Source: Simplicispira suum
Lineage (GTDB): Bacteria; Pseudomonadota; Gammaproteobacteria; Burkholderiales; Burkholderiaceae_C
Direction of reading: 5' to 3'
NCBI RefSeq assembly: GCF_003008595.1
Contig: NZ_CP027669.1
Coordinates: 2,976,001-3,040,000 of the forward strand
DNA: 64,000 nt
Numbering within the stretch: position 1 is the stretch's first letter; every line of letters begins with the position of its first letter. Under the pieces are notes generated by a model, which saw only the letters and a list, made by a program, of their open reading frames with translations, searched no databases and was not told the DNA's origin. Shown piece by piece: positions 1 to 10,872 of the stretch. Made by a program: the position numbers and the translations under genes.

Positions 1-1224
1 CAAGACTACGAGGCGCGCCTGGGCGATGTGGACAAGGCGCTGGAGCGTGAGCGCAGCGACATGCAAGAGCGCATTCGCCGCCTGCGAACGCAAAATGCCG
101 ACGTCGGCCTGATTGTTGCCGCCAGCCGGGAGCTGGCGGCGCTGCCGCGCAATGCGGCTGCCGCGCGCGCGCTTTGGGAAGGCAAGATGCTGGAAAACTA
201 CGCCCGCGCTCTGCCGCTGGGCGGCTTGCCCCCGCACGCCCAGCCCTACGCCGGAGATCCTGACGGAACGCCGGAAATGCAGGCGGCGTTCACCAACTCG
301 CGCCGCAATTTCCTGGCGCTCATGTTTTGCCTGATGGTGGGCACGGCGGGTCTGCCGCACCTGCTGACCCGTTACTACACTTCGCCCACGGTGGCCGGGG
401 CGCGCCGCTCAGTGGCCTGGACACTTTTCTTTGTGGCGCTTTTGTACTTGAGCGCGCCTGCCTTGGCCGTGCTGGTGAAATTTGAAGTCATGAACAACCT
501 GGTGGGAAGCCACTTCGACGCATTGCCCAACTGGATGGCGCAATGGGCGCGGGTTGATGCTTCGCTGCTGTCGGTGGAAGACATGAACGGCGACGGCATC
601 GTGCAGTTTGGTGAAATCCGACTCGGCGCAGACCTCATCATGCTGGCCACGCCCGAGCTGGGTGGCCTGCCGTACGTGGTGTCGGGCCTGGTGGCGGCAG
701 GTGGACTGGCCGCTGCCTTGTCCACGGCCGATGGCCTGCTGCTGACCATCAGCAACGCTTTGGTACGCGACTTGTACTTTCGTGCCCGGCCGCGTGGCGC
801 CTCGCCCGAGCAGCGCGTCATTTTGACCAAGTTCGCACTGTTGGCCGTGGCATTGATTGCGTCTTTTATCGCGGCCCTCAAGCCCGCAGACATCTTGCCG
901 CTGGTCTCCGCTTCCTTCTCGCTGGCGGCATCGGCGTTTGTGCCGGTCATGGTATTGGGCATTTTCTGGCGCGGCACGACGCGCCAGGGGGCCGTGGCGG
1001 GCATGCTCAGCGGGCTGGGCGTCGCGGTCTACTACCTGCTGTCTCACGTACCCACCCTGCAGGCCACTTTTCCAAGTTGGTTGCTGGCAGACGGTCTGTG
1101 GTTTGGCATACAGCCGGTGTCAGCGGGCGTTTTCGGCGTGCCCGTGGGGGTGCTGGCAGCCGTTCTTGTGAGCTGGGCCACCCGGCCTGCGCCGGCGCGG
1201 GTGCCCCCGCAAACCGAGATGTAA
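1..1224 (+). CDS. Sodium:solute symporter, 3' part (VC_2705-like)
   Basis: The reading frame is open from the first base, so the start lies upstream of the window; 407 residues are visible. It looks like the C-terminal part of a sodium:solute symporter of the acetate/organic acid type (SSS family, VC_2705-like branch), an inner-membrane carrier using the sodium gradient. A charged, probably cytoplasmic loop rich in Arg and Glu comes first, followed by about seven hydrophobic segments. The stretch GLAAALSTADGLLLTISNAL is typical of the family. The loop coded by bases 580-618 reads DMNGDGIVQFGE, which fits a canonical EF-hand calcium loop (D1, N3, D5, G6, E12). The substrate cannot be told from the sequence. 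The family call is firm; the true length is unknown because the gene is cut by the window edge. Confidence 0.85.
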   Translation, partial: QDYEARLGDVDKALERERSDMQERIRRLRTQNADVGLIVAASRELAALPRNAAAARALWEGKMLENYARALPLGGLPPHAQPYAGDPDGTPEMQAAFTNSRRNFLALMFCLMVGTAGLPHLLTRYYTSPTVAGARRSVAWTLFFVALLYLSAPALAVLVKFEVMNNLVGSHFDALPNWMAQWARVDASLLSVEDMNGDGIVQFGEIRLGADLIMLATPELGGLPYVVSGLVAAGGLAAALSTADGLLLTISNALVRDLYFRARPRGASPEQRVILTKFALLAVALIASFIAALKPADILPLVSASFSLAASAFVPVMVLGIFWRGTTRQGAVAGMLSGLGVAVYYLLSHVPTLQATFPSWLLADGLWFGIQPVSAGVFGVPVGVLAAVLVSWATRPAPARVPPQTEM

Positions 1225-1227
1225 GAC

Positions 1228-1587
1228 TCAGCGCCCGACTTTAAGCAATTCGACGTCGAACTTGAGCGTGGCGTTGGGCGGGATCACACCACCGGCGCCG
1301 CGCGCGCCATAACCTAGGTGCGCCGGAATGATGAGGGTGCGTTGGCCGCCCACTTTCATGCCCTGCACGCCCTCGTCCCAGCCTTTGATAACCATGCCGG
1401 CGCCGAGATTGAAGGCAAACGGATCATTGCGGTCGCGGCTCGAATCGAACTTGGCGCCTTGCACGCCGTCGCTGTACAGCCAGCCCGTGTAGTGCACCGA
1501 AACCGGGTCCCCACGCGAGGCCTGCGCGCCGTCGCCTGTTGCGGTGTCTTCGTACTGGAGGCCGGAGTCGGTGGAAATCAATGCCAT
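1228..1587 (-). CDS. FKBP-type peptidyl-prolyl cis-trans isomerase
   Basis: This is a 119-residue single-domain FKBP that catalyses cis-trans isomerisation of proline peptide bonds. Family hallmarks are in order: VHYTGWL near residue 31, FDSSRDRNDPF near 47, VIKGWDEGVQGMKVGG near 66 and IPAHLGYGARG near 86, ending in a strand FDVELLKV. No signal peptide is seen, so it is probably cytoplasmic, and there is no inserted SlyD-type flap. The length is normal for the small bacterial FKBPs. It converges on the symporter gene with a 3-base gap, so the two share the same 3' space. A degenerate copy of the dispersed palindromic repeat lies just upstream of its start (1601-1660). Confidence 0.93.
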   Translation of the reverse strand: MALISTDSGLQYEDTATGDGAQASRGDPVSVHYTGWLYSDGVQGAKFDSSRDRNDPFAFNLGAGMVIKGWDEGVQGMKVGGQRTLIIPAHLGYGARGAGGVIPPNATLKFDVELLKVGR

Positions 1588-1600
1588 GAAAATCCTTGAA

Positions 1601-1660
1601 TACTATTGAATTGATAGCTTCTTACGCTCATGGATAGTGCGCCAGAGGCTATTTTTATAT
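1601..1660 (+). repeat. Dispersed palindromic repeat, copy A (degenerate)
   Basis: This stretch resembles the best copy at 50758-50819: an A/T arm containing TTGATAGCTTCT, a central degenerate hairpin (TTACGCTCATGGATAGTGCG) and then GAGGCTATTTTTAT. The hairpin has decayed compared with the clean AGCGCTTAT / ATAAGCGCT arms of copy G. It lies between the FKBP gene and the HxlR-like gene. Confidence 0.55.
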
Positions 1661-1695
1661 AAATTTTTGTTACACAGGCCGTTGCCTGCCTCGCT

Positions 1696-2001
1696 CTATT
1701 TTTTAGCGCGCGCTGCGACCCAGCGGTTGGCAAAGGCCTGAACATCGCTGAGTCGCTTGAGCAGGTCGGTGCCCGACGGGGTGACGATGTAGCCGTCGCT
1801 GCCATGGTTGATCAGCCCGGCTTCGCGCATTTCCTTGATGCGGGTATTGAGCGTGTTGGGCGTGATGCCGCCCACGCTGTCCTGCAGCAATCGGAAGGTT
1901 TGCGGGTGGCCGTCTCGCAATGCCCAGAGGACACGAAGCGCATAGCGACATTCGAGCCGTTCAAACAGCTGGTTGATGGCGACGTTTTCCTTTGAGCTCA
2001 T
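1696..2001 (-). CDS. HxlR-like winged-helix transcriptional regulator
   Basis: A 101-residue DNA-binding protein with one winged-helix domain. The core CRYALRVLWAL, a recognition region ITPNTLNTRIKEMREAGLI and a wing ending in YIVTPSGTDLL match the HxlR/MarR-like pattern. It lacks the conserved N-terminal cysteine spacing of the typical HxlR redox sensors, so the signal sensed is unknown. The start at 2001 is chosen because GAGGAGA lies about 6 bases upstream; a longer frame reaching 2064 has no such site. It stands alone, transcribed divergently from the CoA-transferase gene, so it may regulate that gene or itself; this is inference from position only. Confidence 0.75.
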   Translation of the reverse strand: MSSKENVAINQLFERLECRYALRVLWALRDGHPQTFRLLQDSVGGITPNTLNTRIKEMREAGLINHGSDGYIVTPSGTDLLKRLSDVQAFANRWVAARAKK

Positions 2002-2224
2002 GCGGCTTCTCCTCGCGGCGGGTGGGATGCAGTGGTTCGGTGCCAGGCAGGACGGGCAAGCCAATATAGCGCTGAACCGAATTTGCTACAAGTTTAATAG
2101 CTCCAAAACCAGACCCGTTATGTGAAGAAGGCAAGAAACTCGCATGCATCAAAATCTGTTGCGGGTGCGCCACGAAATGCTCTGGCATCATGATTCGCGA
2201 CTCCTCTGCTTTTGCCAGCCGCCC

Positions 2225-3469
2225 ATGACTCCTCCTCTTTCACCTGCTTCCCCCACTTCAGAACCATCCAAGCGCCAGCAACTCCCGCTGTCCGGCCTGC
2301 GGGTGGTGGAGTTTTCGCACATGGTGATGGGCCCCACCTGTGGTCTGGTGTTGGCTGATCTGGGTGCCGAAGTGATCAAGGTGGAGCCTGTCGATGGTGA
2401 CCGGACCCGCCATTTGCTGGGCGCTGGAGCCGGGTTTTTTCCGCTGTTCAATCGCAACAAGAAGAGTGTGGCACTCGATTTGCGCCACCCGCGCGGGCTG
2501 GAGGCTGCCCTGCGGCTGGCGGGCTCAGCCGACGTGGTGGTGCAAAACTTCAAGCCCGGATCGCTGGCGAAGCTGGGGCTCGACTACGCCACACTGCACC
2601 AGACCAATCCCGGTCTGATCTATGTGAACCACACGGGCTTCCTGCCTGGACCGTATGAGCACCGCAGTGCACTCGACGAGGTAGTGCAGATGATGGGCGG
2701 GTTGGCGTATATGACAGGCCGTTCGGGTGATCCGCTGCGCGCCGGGGCGAGCGTCAACGACATCATGGGCGGCATGTTTGGCGCGATTGGGGCGCTCGCA
2801 GCCCTGATGCAGCGCAACCAGACGGGGCAGGGGCAGGAGATTGACTCGGCGCTGTTCGAGAACAACGTTTTTCTCGTCGCGCAGCACATGATGCAGTTTG
2901 CGGTCACTGGCCAGCCGGCTGCGCCCATGCCGGAACGCATTCATTCCTGGGGCGTGTACGACATTTTTACTGCGCGCGATGGGGAACAGGTGTTTCTTGC
3001 GGCCGTGAGCGACGCGCAATGGGTGCGCTTGTGCACGGTCTTCGGTTTTGACGATTTGTTGCAGGTCGAGGGCTTGCGCAGCAACAACGACCGTGTGCGC
3101 GCCCGCGAGCGGATGATTCCGCAGTTGCGCGAGCGCTTTGGACGGCTAGATGCTTCGGCGCTCGCTGCCAGGTTTGAGGCAGAAGGTTTGCCTTTTGCCC
3201 GCATAGAAAGACCAGAGAACCTGCTGCACGATCCCCACCTTCTGGCCTCTGGCGGACTGCAGCCCATGAAGCTGCCCGATGGTGAGCGGGCCGGCGAAGA
3301 TGCTTTGGTGGCGCTGCTTCCCCTGCGCATGGGCGGCGAGCGCCTGGGCGTGCGCGCCGACGCCCCTCGCTTTGCGGCCCACACCGCGCAGGTGCTGCTG
3401 GGTCTGGGTTATACAGCGGCTGAGGTGCAGGCAATGGCCAGCGTGGGGGCGCTGGCCACGGAGTCATAG
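2225..3469 (+). CDS. CaiB/BaiF family CoA-transferase
   Basis: A class III CoA-transferase, moving CoA between carboxylic acids (414 residues from this start, normal for the family). Visible family features are the N-terminal VVEFSHMVMGPTCGLVLADL and GAEVIKVE, NKKSVALDL near residue 75, NFKPGSL near 103, and the ASVNDIMGG region near residue 175, where the catalytic Asp of the family is expected. The C-terminal part has the usual small domain ending in LLGLGYTAAEV. The start is uncertain: ATG at 2225 begins a short polar leader; an in-frame ATG at 2144 would add 27 residues with no family similarity. No partner genes of a carnitine, oxalate or bile acid pathway are next to it, so the substrate is unknown. 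Confidence 0.85.
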   Translation: MTPPLSPASPTSEPSKRQQLPLSGLRVVEFSHMVMGPTCGLVLADLGAEVIKVEPVDGDRTRHLLGAGAGFFPLFNRNKKSVALDLRHPRGLEAALRLAGSADVVVQNFKPGSLAKLGLDYATLHQTNPGLIYVNHTGFLPGPYEHRSALDEVVQMMGGLAYMTGRSGDPLRAGASVNDIMGGMFGAIGALAALMQRNQTGQGQEIDSALFENNVFLVAQHMMQFAVTGQPAAPMPERIHSWGVYDIFTARDGEQVFLAAVSDAQWVRLCTVFGFDDLLQVEGLRSNNDRVRARERMIPQLRERFGRLDASALAARFEAEGLPFARIERPENLLHDPHLLASGGLQPMKLPDGERAGEDALVALLPLRMGGERLGVRADAPRFAAHTAQVLLGLGYTAAEVQAMASVGALATES

Positions 3470-3474
3470 GGCAT

Positions 3475-3509
3475 AAAAAAGGCGGAGGCGCCTGTGCGCT
3501 CCGCCTTTG
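3475..3509. terminator. Bidirectional rho-independent terminator
   Basis: The arms GGCGGAG (3481-3487) and CTCCGCC (3499-3505) form a GC stem, with six A on the left and TTT on the right. It separates the convergent CoA-transferase gene and the repeat-protein gene and can end transcription from both sides. Confidence 0.8.
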
Positions 3510-3534
3510 TGCCACCGTCGTTCGGGTTTTCGGA

Positions 3535-4272
3535 TCAGTTGGCAGCCTTGGCCGCGCCGTCACCCGTCTTGATGGAGTCGTTTTTCACTGCCACCGCCGC
3601 GCCGGCCTTTACGTCGGCCCGGCTCTTGGTGGAGCTGGTACTGGTGCTGGGAGCCAAGGGTTGGTTGCCCGACTTCACTGCTTCTGCGCCGCCGCTCAAG
3701 CGGGTCTCTGCATTCACGTCGCTGCGCGACTTGTCTGACATGGCGCTGGGAGTCTTCATGTAGGGCGCGTTGCCTGTTTTCACCGTTTCTGCAGCAGTGG
3801 CCATGTCCTTGCTCTGCTTGGTCCCGCTGGTGTGCACCTTCTTGTTGGACATCTGCTCGCTCTTCGATGTCTTGCTCGGCTTCATCTGGCTGTGCGCCTT
3901 TTCGTTCGGCAACCCGGCGATGGGCTCATTGCCGGTGGCGATACTGCCCGAATTTACGGCTGCAGCAGCCTCCTTGCTCTTGACTGAGCGTGTGGTGTTG
4001 GAATGCGGACTGACCATGGGTGCCAGCGGCTGATTGCCAGAGGAGATGGTGCCGGTCGCGGCTGCGTCAGCAGCACCCGCCGCCACAGCGGCGCGCGTCT
4101 TGTCCGACGGCGTCTTCATGGTGGGCGCCTGGTTCAGTGGTTCGTTGCCAGAGGGGATCGATTGCACGTTGCCGGCTGGGGCGGTGTTCGACATGGCTGG
4201 AGCCGTAGTCTGACCGTTGGCGATGAATGAAGCGCTTGCCAGAACGGCCAGCAGAGTGAGTTTGGTTCGCAT
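3535..4272 (-). CDS. Secreted protein with 35-residue SGNxPLAP repeats
   Basis: I do not recognise a named family. The 245-residue product starts with a Sec signal peptide (MRTKLTLLAVLASASFIANG, cleavage near residue 20), so it is exported to the periplasm or beyond. The rest is low-complexity, rich in Ala, Ser, Thr and Lys, without Cys. A motif [ST]-G-[ND]-x-P occurs near residues 41, 78, 113, 166 and 201, with a decayed copy at 236; the spacing is mostly 35 residues. The motifs are linked by Lys/Arg-containing segments such as DKSRSDVNAE and TKSRADVKAG that recall the short DUF4148 proteins common in Burkholderiales, a weak likeness only. The start at 4272 is chosen for the signal peptide and GGAAC upstream. 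It stands alone between two terminators. Confidence 0.65.
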   Translation of the reverse strand: MRTKLTLLAVLASASFIANGQTTAPAMSNTAPAGNVQSIPSGNEPLNQAPTMKTPSDKTRAAVAAGAADAAATGTISSGNQPLAPMVSPHSNTTRSVKSKEAAAAVNSGSIATGNEPIAGLPNEKAHSQMKPSKTSKSEQMSNKKVHTSGTKQSKDMATAAETVKTGNAPYMKTPSAMSDKSRSDVNAETRLSGGAEAVKSGNQPLAPSTSTSSTKSRADVKAGAAVAVKNDSIKTGDGAAKAAN

Positions 4273-4430
4273 GATTGTTCCTTTGTGTGGATGAATGAGG
4301 TTCCCAAGGGATTTCCTCAACGACGCCTTGATCTTGCGTGTGTCCAAGTACCCGAAGCGTCGGCTGCGTCCCACCCTGCCTGTCGGTCACCACGCCGATC
4401 TTGAGAACTGGGTTTTGTGGGGAGACAACA

Positions 4431-4462
4431 AAAAGCCCCGGCTTGCGAGCGCAGGCCGGGGC
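4431..4462 (-). terminator. rpoD terminator
   Basis: Read on the minus strand, GCCCCGGC (complement of 4455-4462) pairs with GCCGGGGC (complement of 4435-4442) and is followed directly by TTTTTGTTG. It begins 20 bases after the rpoD stop codon. Confidence 0.85.
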
Positions 4463-4481
4463 GATGGGAGAGGGGAATGAC

Positions 4482-6833
<2,352 letters not shown>

Positions 6834-7083
6834 GGACAACCTCGGGGTCAAAATGAACAAAGACGACGCAAGCGCCTGAAATCCCGGCGCGGGTGGCACG
6901 GCAAAGGCAGTGGGCCTTTGCGGGTGAAGCCGAAGGGCTTCAAGCAAGATGTCTGGGCGATCATTTGGTGTGCAGTCCTTGCGGTAAGGAGGGCGGTCGT
7001 GCGCGTGTGTCACTGGTGCCCGGCCCGGAGGTGCTGCTGTCGCTCTTGCCGATGAACCCTACATTATACCCGTCAGAGGTTTT

Positions 7084-8946
7084 TCAAGAGGCCTGGGGTG
7101 CCAAACGCTCAAGAGCCACGCGCCGTGCCTGCAGCGCGCGGTAGCGTTGCAAGGCTGCGGGATCGGTGCTGGCGGCTGCCAAGGCCTCGGTTTCCTGCAC
7201 GCGCAGCTGCTCTGCGAGCATGCGGTTGAGCAGGCCGCGCAGCTCCAGGCGCAGTTCGTGCGTATCGCCTTCGGTCTGGGCGTGTGCGCCGGTCATGACA
7301 CGCTCGGCCAGCGCTTCGCAGCTATGGCCGCGCAACGACTCGCGCAGCACGGCCCAGGGCAGCGGGCCCTGCTCGTGAAATTGCGCCTCGATCCATGCGA
7401 ACAAGGGGCCGTGCGGCGCGTCCTGGGCGCTGAGCAAGGCGTTGTCTTCGTGCGAGAGGGTGTCTAAAAATTCCATGTGCGAAAGCAGCAGCCGCGCTGC
7501 ATGGTCAACGCGGCCCGCCGGTGCTGCCCGCCGGCGCCTCCCGCTGGAACTGGAGGGTGGCAGGCTGCGGCCGGGCTCTGAGCGGGCCGGACGCCGGGCG
7601 TCGCCGGTGGAGCGCGGCGCGGGCACAGCAGGCGGGCGCCCGCGCACGGCCGCTTGCTCCCACACCTCCTGCAGGTCCAGTGGATCGAGCTGTGCCAGCG
7701 TGGCCAGCTCGCCCAGCAACTGGCGCTTGAGGGCGCCATCGGGCAAGGGTTCCCAAAGCAGACGGGCGTTGCTTGCCATGTGGGCGCGGCCCTCCGGCGT
7801 TCCAAGATCGCATTGCTCACCGGCCGCCTCTACAAGAAAGCGGCTGAGTGGCATGGCATCGGCAATGTGGCGAGAAAATGCGCTGGCGCCATGGGCGCGC
7901 ACGAAGCTGTCGGGATCGTGTTCGCTGGGAAGAAACAAAAACTTGACGCTGCGCGTGTCGGCCGCGTGCGGAATGGCGGCATCCAGTGCCTTGCGCGCAG
8001 CGCGGCGCCCAGCAGCGTCGCCGTCAAAGCTGAACACCACGCTGTCGGTAAAGCGCAGCAGCTTGGCAATGTGCTCTGCGGTGCAGGCGGTGCCAAGGGT
8101 GGCGACGGCGTTCGCAAACCCCAGTTGGGCCAGCGCAACCACATCCATATAGCCTTCAGTGACGAGCGCAAACCCGGCTTCGCGAATGGCGGCGCGTGCC
8201 TCGTAGAGGCCGTAAAGCTCGCTGCCCTTGTGGAAAACGGACGTTTCGGGCGAGTTGAGGTATTTGGGTTTGTCGTCACCCAGCACCCGCCCGCCAAAGC
8301 CGATGCATTCGCCCTTGACGTTGCGGATCGGAAACATGACGCGGTCACGAAACCGGTCGTAGCGCTTGCCATCGTCCTCGCCCACGATTACCAGGCCGCT
8401 GTCAGACAGCAATGGATCTTCGTACTGTGCAAACACGCTCGCCAGGTGGCGCCAGCCCTCGGGTGCGTAACCCAGTCCGTAGCGCTGGGCGACTTCGCCC
8501 GAGACGCCGCGGCCCTTGAGGTACTCCACGGCGCGCGGTGACTGTCGCAATTGCTTGCGGTAATCCTGACCCGCCTTTTCCAGGGTTTCGCTCAGGGTGG
8601 CCTGGCGCTGGCGGGCGGCGGCGGCGCGCTCCTTGTCGGCTGGGGCGACATGGTCGTCGGGCACGCTCAGGCCTACCTGACGCGCCAGGTCTTCGACCGC
8701 GTCGACAAAACCCATTCCCGCATGCTCCATGAGGAAGCCAATGGCATTGCCACTTTTGCCGCAGCCAAAGCAATGGAAAAACTGCTTTGAGGGACTGACG
8801 CTGAACGAAGGCGACTTTTCCCCATGGAAAGGGCACAAACCCATGAAGTTGGCACCCGCCTTGCGCAGCGGCACATAGCGGCCAACGACCTCGACCACGT
8901 CGATACGCGAGAGAAGTTCCTGGAGAAAGGGCTGCGGGATGCTCAC
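7084..8946 (-). CDS. dnaG: DNA primase
   Basis: Primase makes the short RNA primers for lagging-strand synthesis and works with the replicative helicase. The 620-residue protein has the N-terminal CHC2 zinc-binding domain (CPFHGEKSPSFS near residue 38 and FHCFGCGKSG near 57), the TOPRIM catalytic core with VTEGYMDVVAL near residue 263 and FSFDGDAAGRRAA near 307, and a C-terminal helicase-binding part rich in Leu and Glu. The linker near residues 425-470 is rich in Arg, Pro and Ser. The length is normal for betaproteobacteria. It lies upstream of rpoD on the same strand and diverges from the acyl-CoA synthetase gene. Confidence 0.98.
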   Translation of the reverse strand: MSIPQPFLQELLSRIDVVEVVGRYVPLRKAGANFMGLCPFHGEKSPSFSVSPSKQFFHCFGCGKSGNAIGFLMEHAGMGFVDAVEDLARQVGLSVPDDHVAPADKERAAAARQRQATLSETLEKAGQDYRKQLRQSPRAVEYLKGRGVSGEVAQRYGLGYAPEGWRHLASVFAQYEDPLLSDSGLVIVGEDDGKRYDRFRDRVMFPIRNVKGECIGFGGRVLGDDKPKYLNSPETSVFHKGSELYGLYEARAAIREAGFALVTEGYMDVVALAQLGFANAVATLGTACTAEHIAKLLRFTDSVVFSFDGDAAGRRAARKALDAAIPHAADTRSVKFLFLPSEHDPDSFVRAHGASAFSRHIADAMPLSRFLVEAAGEQCDLGTPEGRAHMASNARLLWEPLPDGALKRQLLGELATLAQLDPLDLQEVWEQAAVRGRPPAVPAPRSTGDARRPARSEPGRSLPPSSSSGRRRRAAPAGRVDHAARLLLSHMEFLDTLSHEDNALLSAQDAPHGPLFAWIEAQFHEQGPLPWAVLRESLRGHSCEALAERVMTGAHAQTEGDTHELRLELRGLLNRMLAEQLRVQETEALAAASTDPAALQRYRALQARRVALERLAPQAS

Positions 8947-8996
8947 ACCCTATTGTCCTGCACCGCAGCTCCCTGCCCTGGGTGCGCGCCCGTGAC

Positions 8997-9020
8997 AGCA
9001 TGCCCGAAGCCGGGCATGCT
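8997..9020. repeat. Perfect 10-bp inverted repeat between divergent genes
   Basis: AGCATGCCCG (8997-9006) and CGGGCATGCT (9011-9020) form a perfect stem with a 4-base loop. It lies between dnaG and the acyl-CoA synthetase gene. No T-run follows directly on either strand (TTTTTT comes 12 bases later on the plus strand), so it may be an operator or leader structure rather than a terminator. Confidence 0.5.
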
Positions 9021-9073
9021 ATGCGGGCATTCATTTTTTCGCCCGAGCCCTTTTTTGCTTTTCCGGAGGCACC

Positions 9074-10720
9074 GTGACATCCATTTTTGACCAGCATCTG
9101 CCACGAACATCCGCCAATTTCGCACCGCTCTCGCCGCTTTCCTTTCTGGAACGCAGTGCCGAGGTCTACCCCGAACGCCTGGCTATCGTGCATGGGCCGC
9201 TGCGCCAGACCTGGGCGCAGACCTATGCGCGCTGCCGCCGGTTTGCCAGCAGCCTGCGAAGGCTGGGTATTGGCAAGAACGATACCGTGGCGGTGCTTTT
9301 ACCGAACACGCCTCCCATGGTGGAGGCGCATTTCGGGGTGCCCATGGCCGGCGCGGTGCTCAATGCGCTCAATACGCGGCTCGACCCGGAGACCATCGCC
9401 TTCATGCTGGACCATGGGGAGGCCAAGGCGGTCATCGTGGATCCGGAGTTCGGCGGCGTTCTCGCCAAGGCGATGGCGCTGCGCACATCGACGCAGCCTT
9501 TGGTTTTGATCGAGGTGCAGGACGCGTTGTACGGACCGGCGGCGCACCCGCTCGGAGGCACCGACTACGAGGATTTTCTGGCTGCAGGTGACCCTGGCTT
9601 TGCCTGGGAGCTGCCTGCCGATGAATGGGACGCCATTGCCCTCAACTACACGTCAGGCACCACGGGCAACCCCAAGGGTGTCGTCTACCACCACCGCGGC
9701 GCGGCGGCCAACGCCATCAGCAACGTGCTGGAGTGGGACATGCCCAAGCACGCGGTGTATCTATGGACCCTGCCCATGTTCCATTGCAACGGCTGGTGCT
9801 TTCCGTGGACGGTGGCGGCGCGTGCGGGGGTCAATGTGTGCCTGCGCCGCGTGGACGCACAGGCGATCTTTGACGCCATGCGCGAGCACGGCGTCACGCA
9901 CTATTGCGGCGCGCCCATCGTGCACGGTCTGCTGGTGAATTCTCCGGACGCCATGAAGGCTGGCGTGCCTGCGGGTATCCACGCGATGGTGGCGGGCGCG
10001 GCGCCGCCGGCTTCCATGATTGAGGGTATGGAAAAGATGGGGTTCGATTTGACCCACGTCTACGGCCTGACCGAGGTCTATGGACCGGCGACGGTATGCG
10101 CCAAGCATGCAGCTTGGGACGAACTCGATATCGGCGAGCGCGCCCGGCTGAACGCCCGCCAGGGCGTGCGCTACCACCTGGAGCGCGATGTGCGCGTGCT
10201 CAACCCCGAAACCATGCAGCCCGTGCCGCAAGATGGCGAAACCATGGGCGAGATCATGTTCAAGGGCAACATCGCCATGAAGGGCTACCTGAAGAACCCC
10301 CAGGCCACCGAAGAGGCTTTTGCCGGCGGCTGGTTCCACAGCGGCGACCTGGCGGTGCAGTACCCCGACGGCTACATCAAGATCAAGGACCGCAGCAAGG
10401 ACATCATCATCTCGGGCGGCGAGAACATATCGTCGATCGAGGTGGAAGATGTGCTCTACCGCCACCCCGACGTGCTGGCTGCCGCCGTCGTGGCGCGGCC
10501 CGATCCGAAATGGGGCGAAACGCCTTGTGCTTTCGTTGAATTGAAGGCCGGTGCCCAGACCACGCAGGAGGACATCGTCGCGCACTGCAAGCAGCATTTG
10601 GCCGGGTTCAAAGTGCCGCGTGCTGTGGTGTTTGGCGAGCTGCCCAAGACCAGCACCGGGAAGATCCAGAAGTTCGAGCTGCGCAAGCGGGCGGATTCCG
10701 CCAACGCGATCGACGTCTAG
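9074..10720 (+). CDS. AMP-dependent acyl-CoA synthetase (fatty acid CoA ligase)
   Basis: An ANL-superfamily enzyme that activates a carboxylic acid with ATP to an acyl-adenylate and then to acyl-CoA; 548 residues. The P-loop-like motif YTSGTTGNPKG is near residue 192, the A5 motif HVYGLTEVYGP near 328, the A7/A8 region HSGDLAVQYPDGYIKIKDR near 420 and the catalytic lysine region TSTGKIQKFELR near 525. Its form is like the medium/short-chain ligases (AlkK and 3-methylmercaptopropionyl-CoA ligase group); the precise substrate is unknown. GTG at 9074 is the start, with GGAGG 4 bases upstream. It is a single gene, divergent from dnaG. Confidence 0.92.
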   Translation: MTSIFDQHLPRTSANFAPLSPLSFLERSAEVYPERLAIVHGPLRQTWAQTYARCRRFASSLRRLGIGKNDTVAVLLPNTPPMVEAHFGVPMAGAVLNALNTRLDPETIAFMLDHGEAKAVIVDPEFGGVLAKAMALRTSTQPLVLIEVQDALYGPAAHPLGGTDYEDFLAAGDPGFAWELPADEWDAIALNYTSGTTGNPKGVVYHHRGAAANAISNVLEWDMPKHAVYLWTLPMFHCNGWCFPWTVAARAGVNVCLRRVDAQAIFDAMREHGVTHYCGAPIVHGLLVNSPDAMKAGVPAGIHAMVAGAAPPASMIEGMEKMGFDLTHVYGLTEVYGPATVCAKHAAWDELDIGERARLNARQGVRYHLERDVRVLNPETMQPVPQDGETMGEIMFKGNIAMKGYLKNPQATEEAFAGGWFHSGDLAVQYPDGYIKIKDRSKDIIISGGENISSIEVEDVLYRHPDVLAAAVVARPDPKWGETPCAFVELKAGAQTTQEDIVAHCKQHLAGFKVPRAVVFGELPKTSTGKIQKFELRKRADSANAIDV

Positions 10721-10785
10721 AGCACGGTGGGTCCCGGCGCAAGGCTCTGCGCCTGCTGTCAAGGTCGGCGCAGCGAAAAATTGGT

Positions 10786-10848
10786 ATCTTTTTGGCCGCT
10801 AGCGCTTTCCCAGTAAGCGCTGAAAGCTATGCAATTGATAGTATTTTT
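10786..10848 (-). repeat. Dispersed palindromic repeat, copy C
   Basis: This copy is in the opposite orientation to copy G. The core AGCGCTT (10801-10807) and AAGCGCT (10815-10821) form a 7-bp hairpin, flanked by GAAAGCTATGCAATTGATAG on the right. It lies between two convergent genes and could also act as a transcription end. Confidence 0.7.
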
Positions 10849-10872
10849 GTGTGCTGACGGCGGCTGCGCAGC

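Noticed and set aside
2081..2103. Possible further copy of the dispersed repeat (TTTAATAGCTCC)
   Set aside because: Only one arm is similar and no hairpin core follows, so the match is too short.
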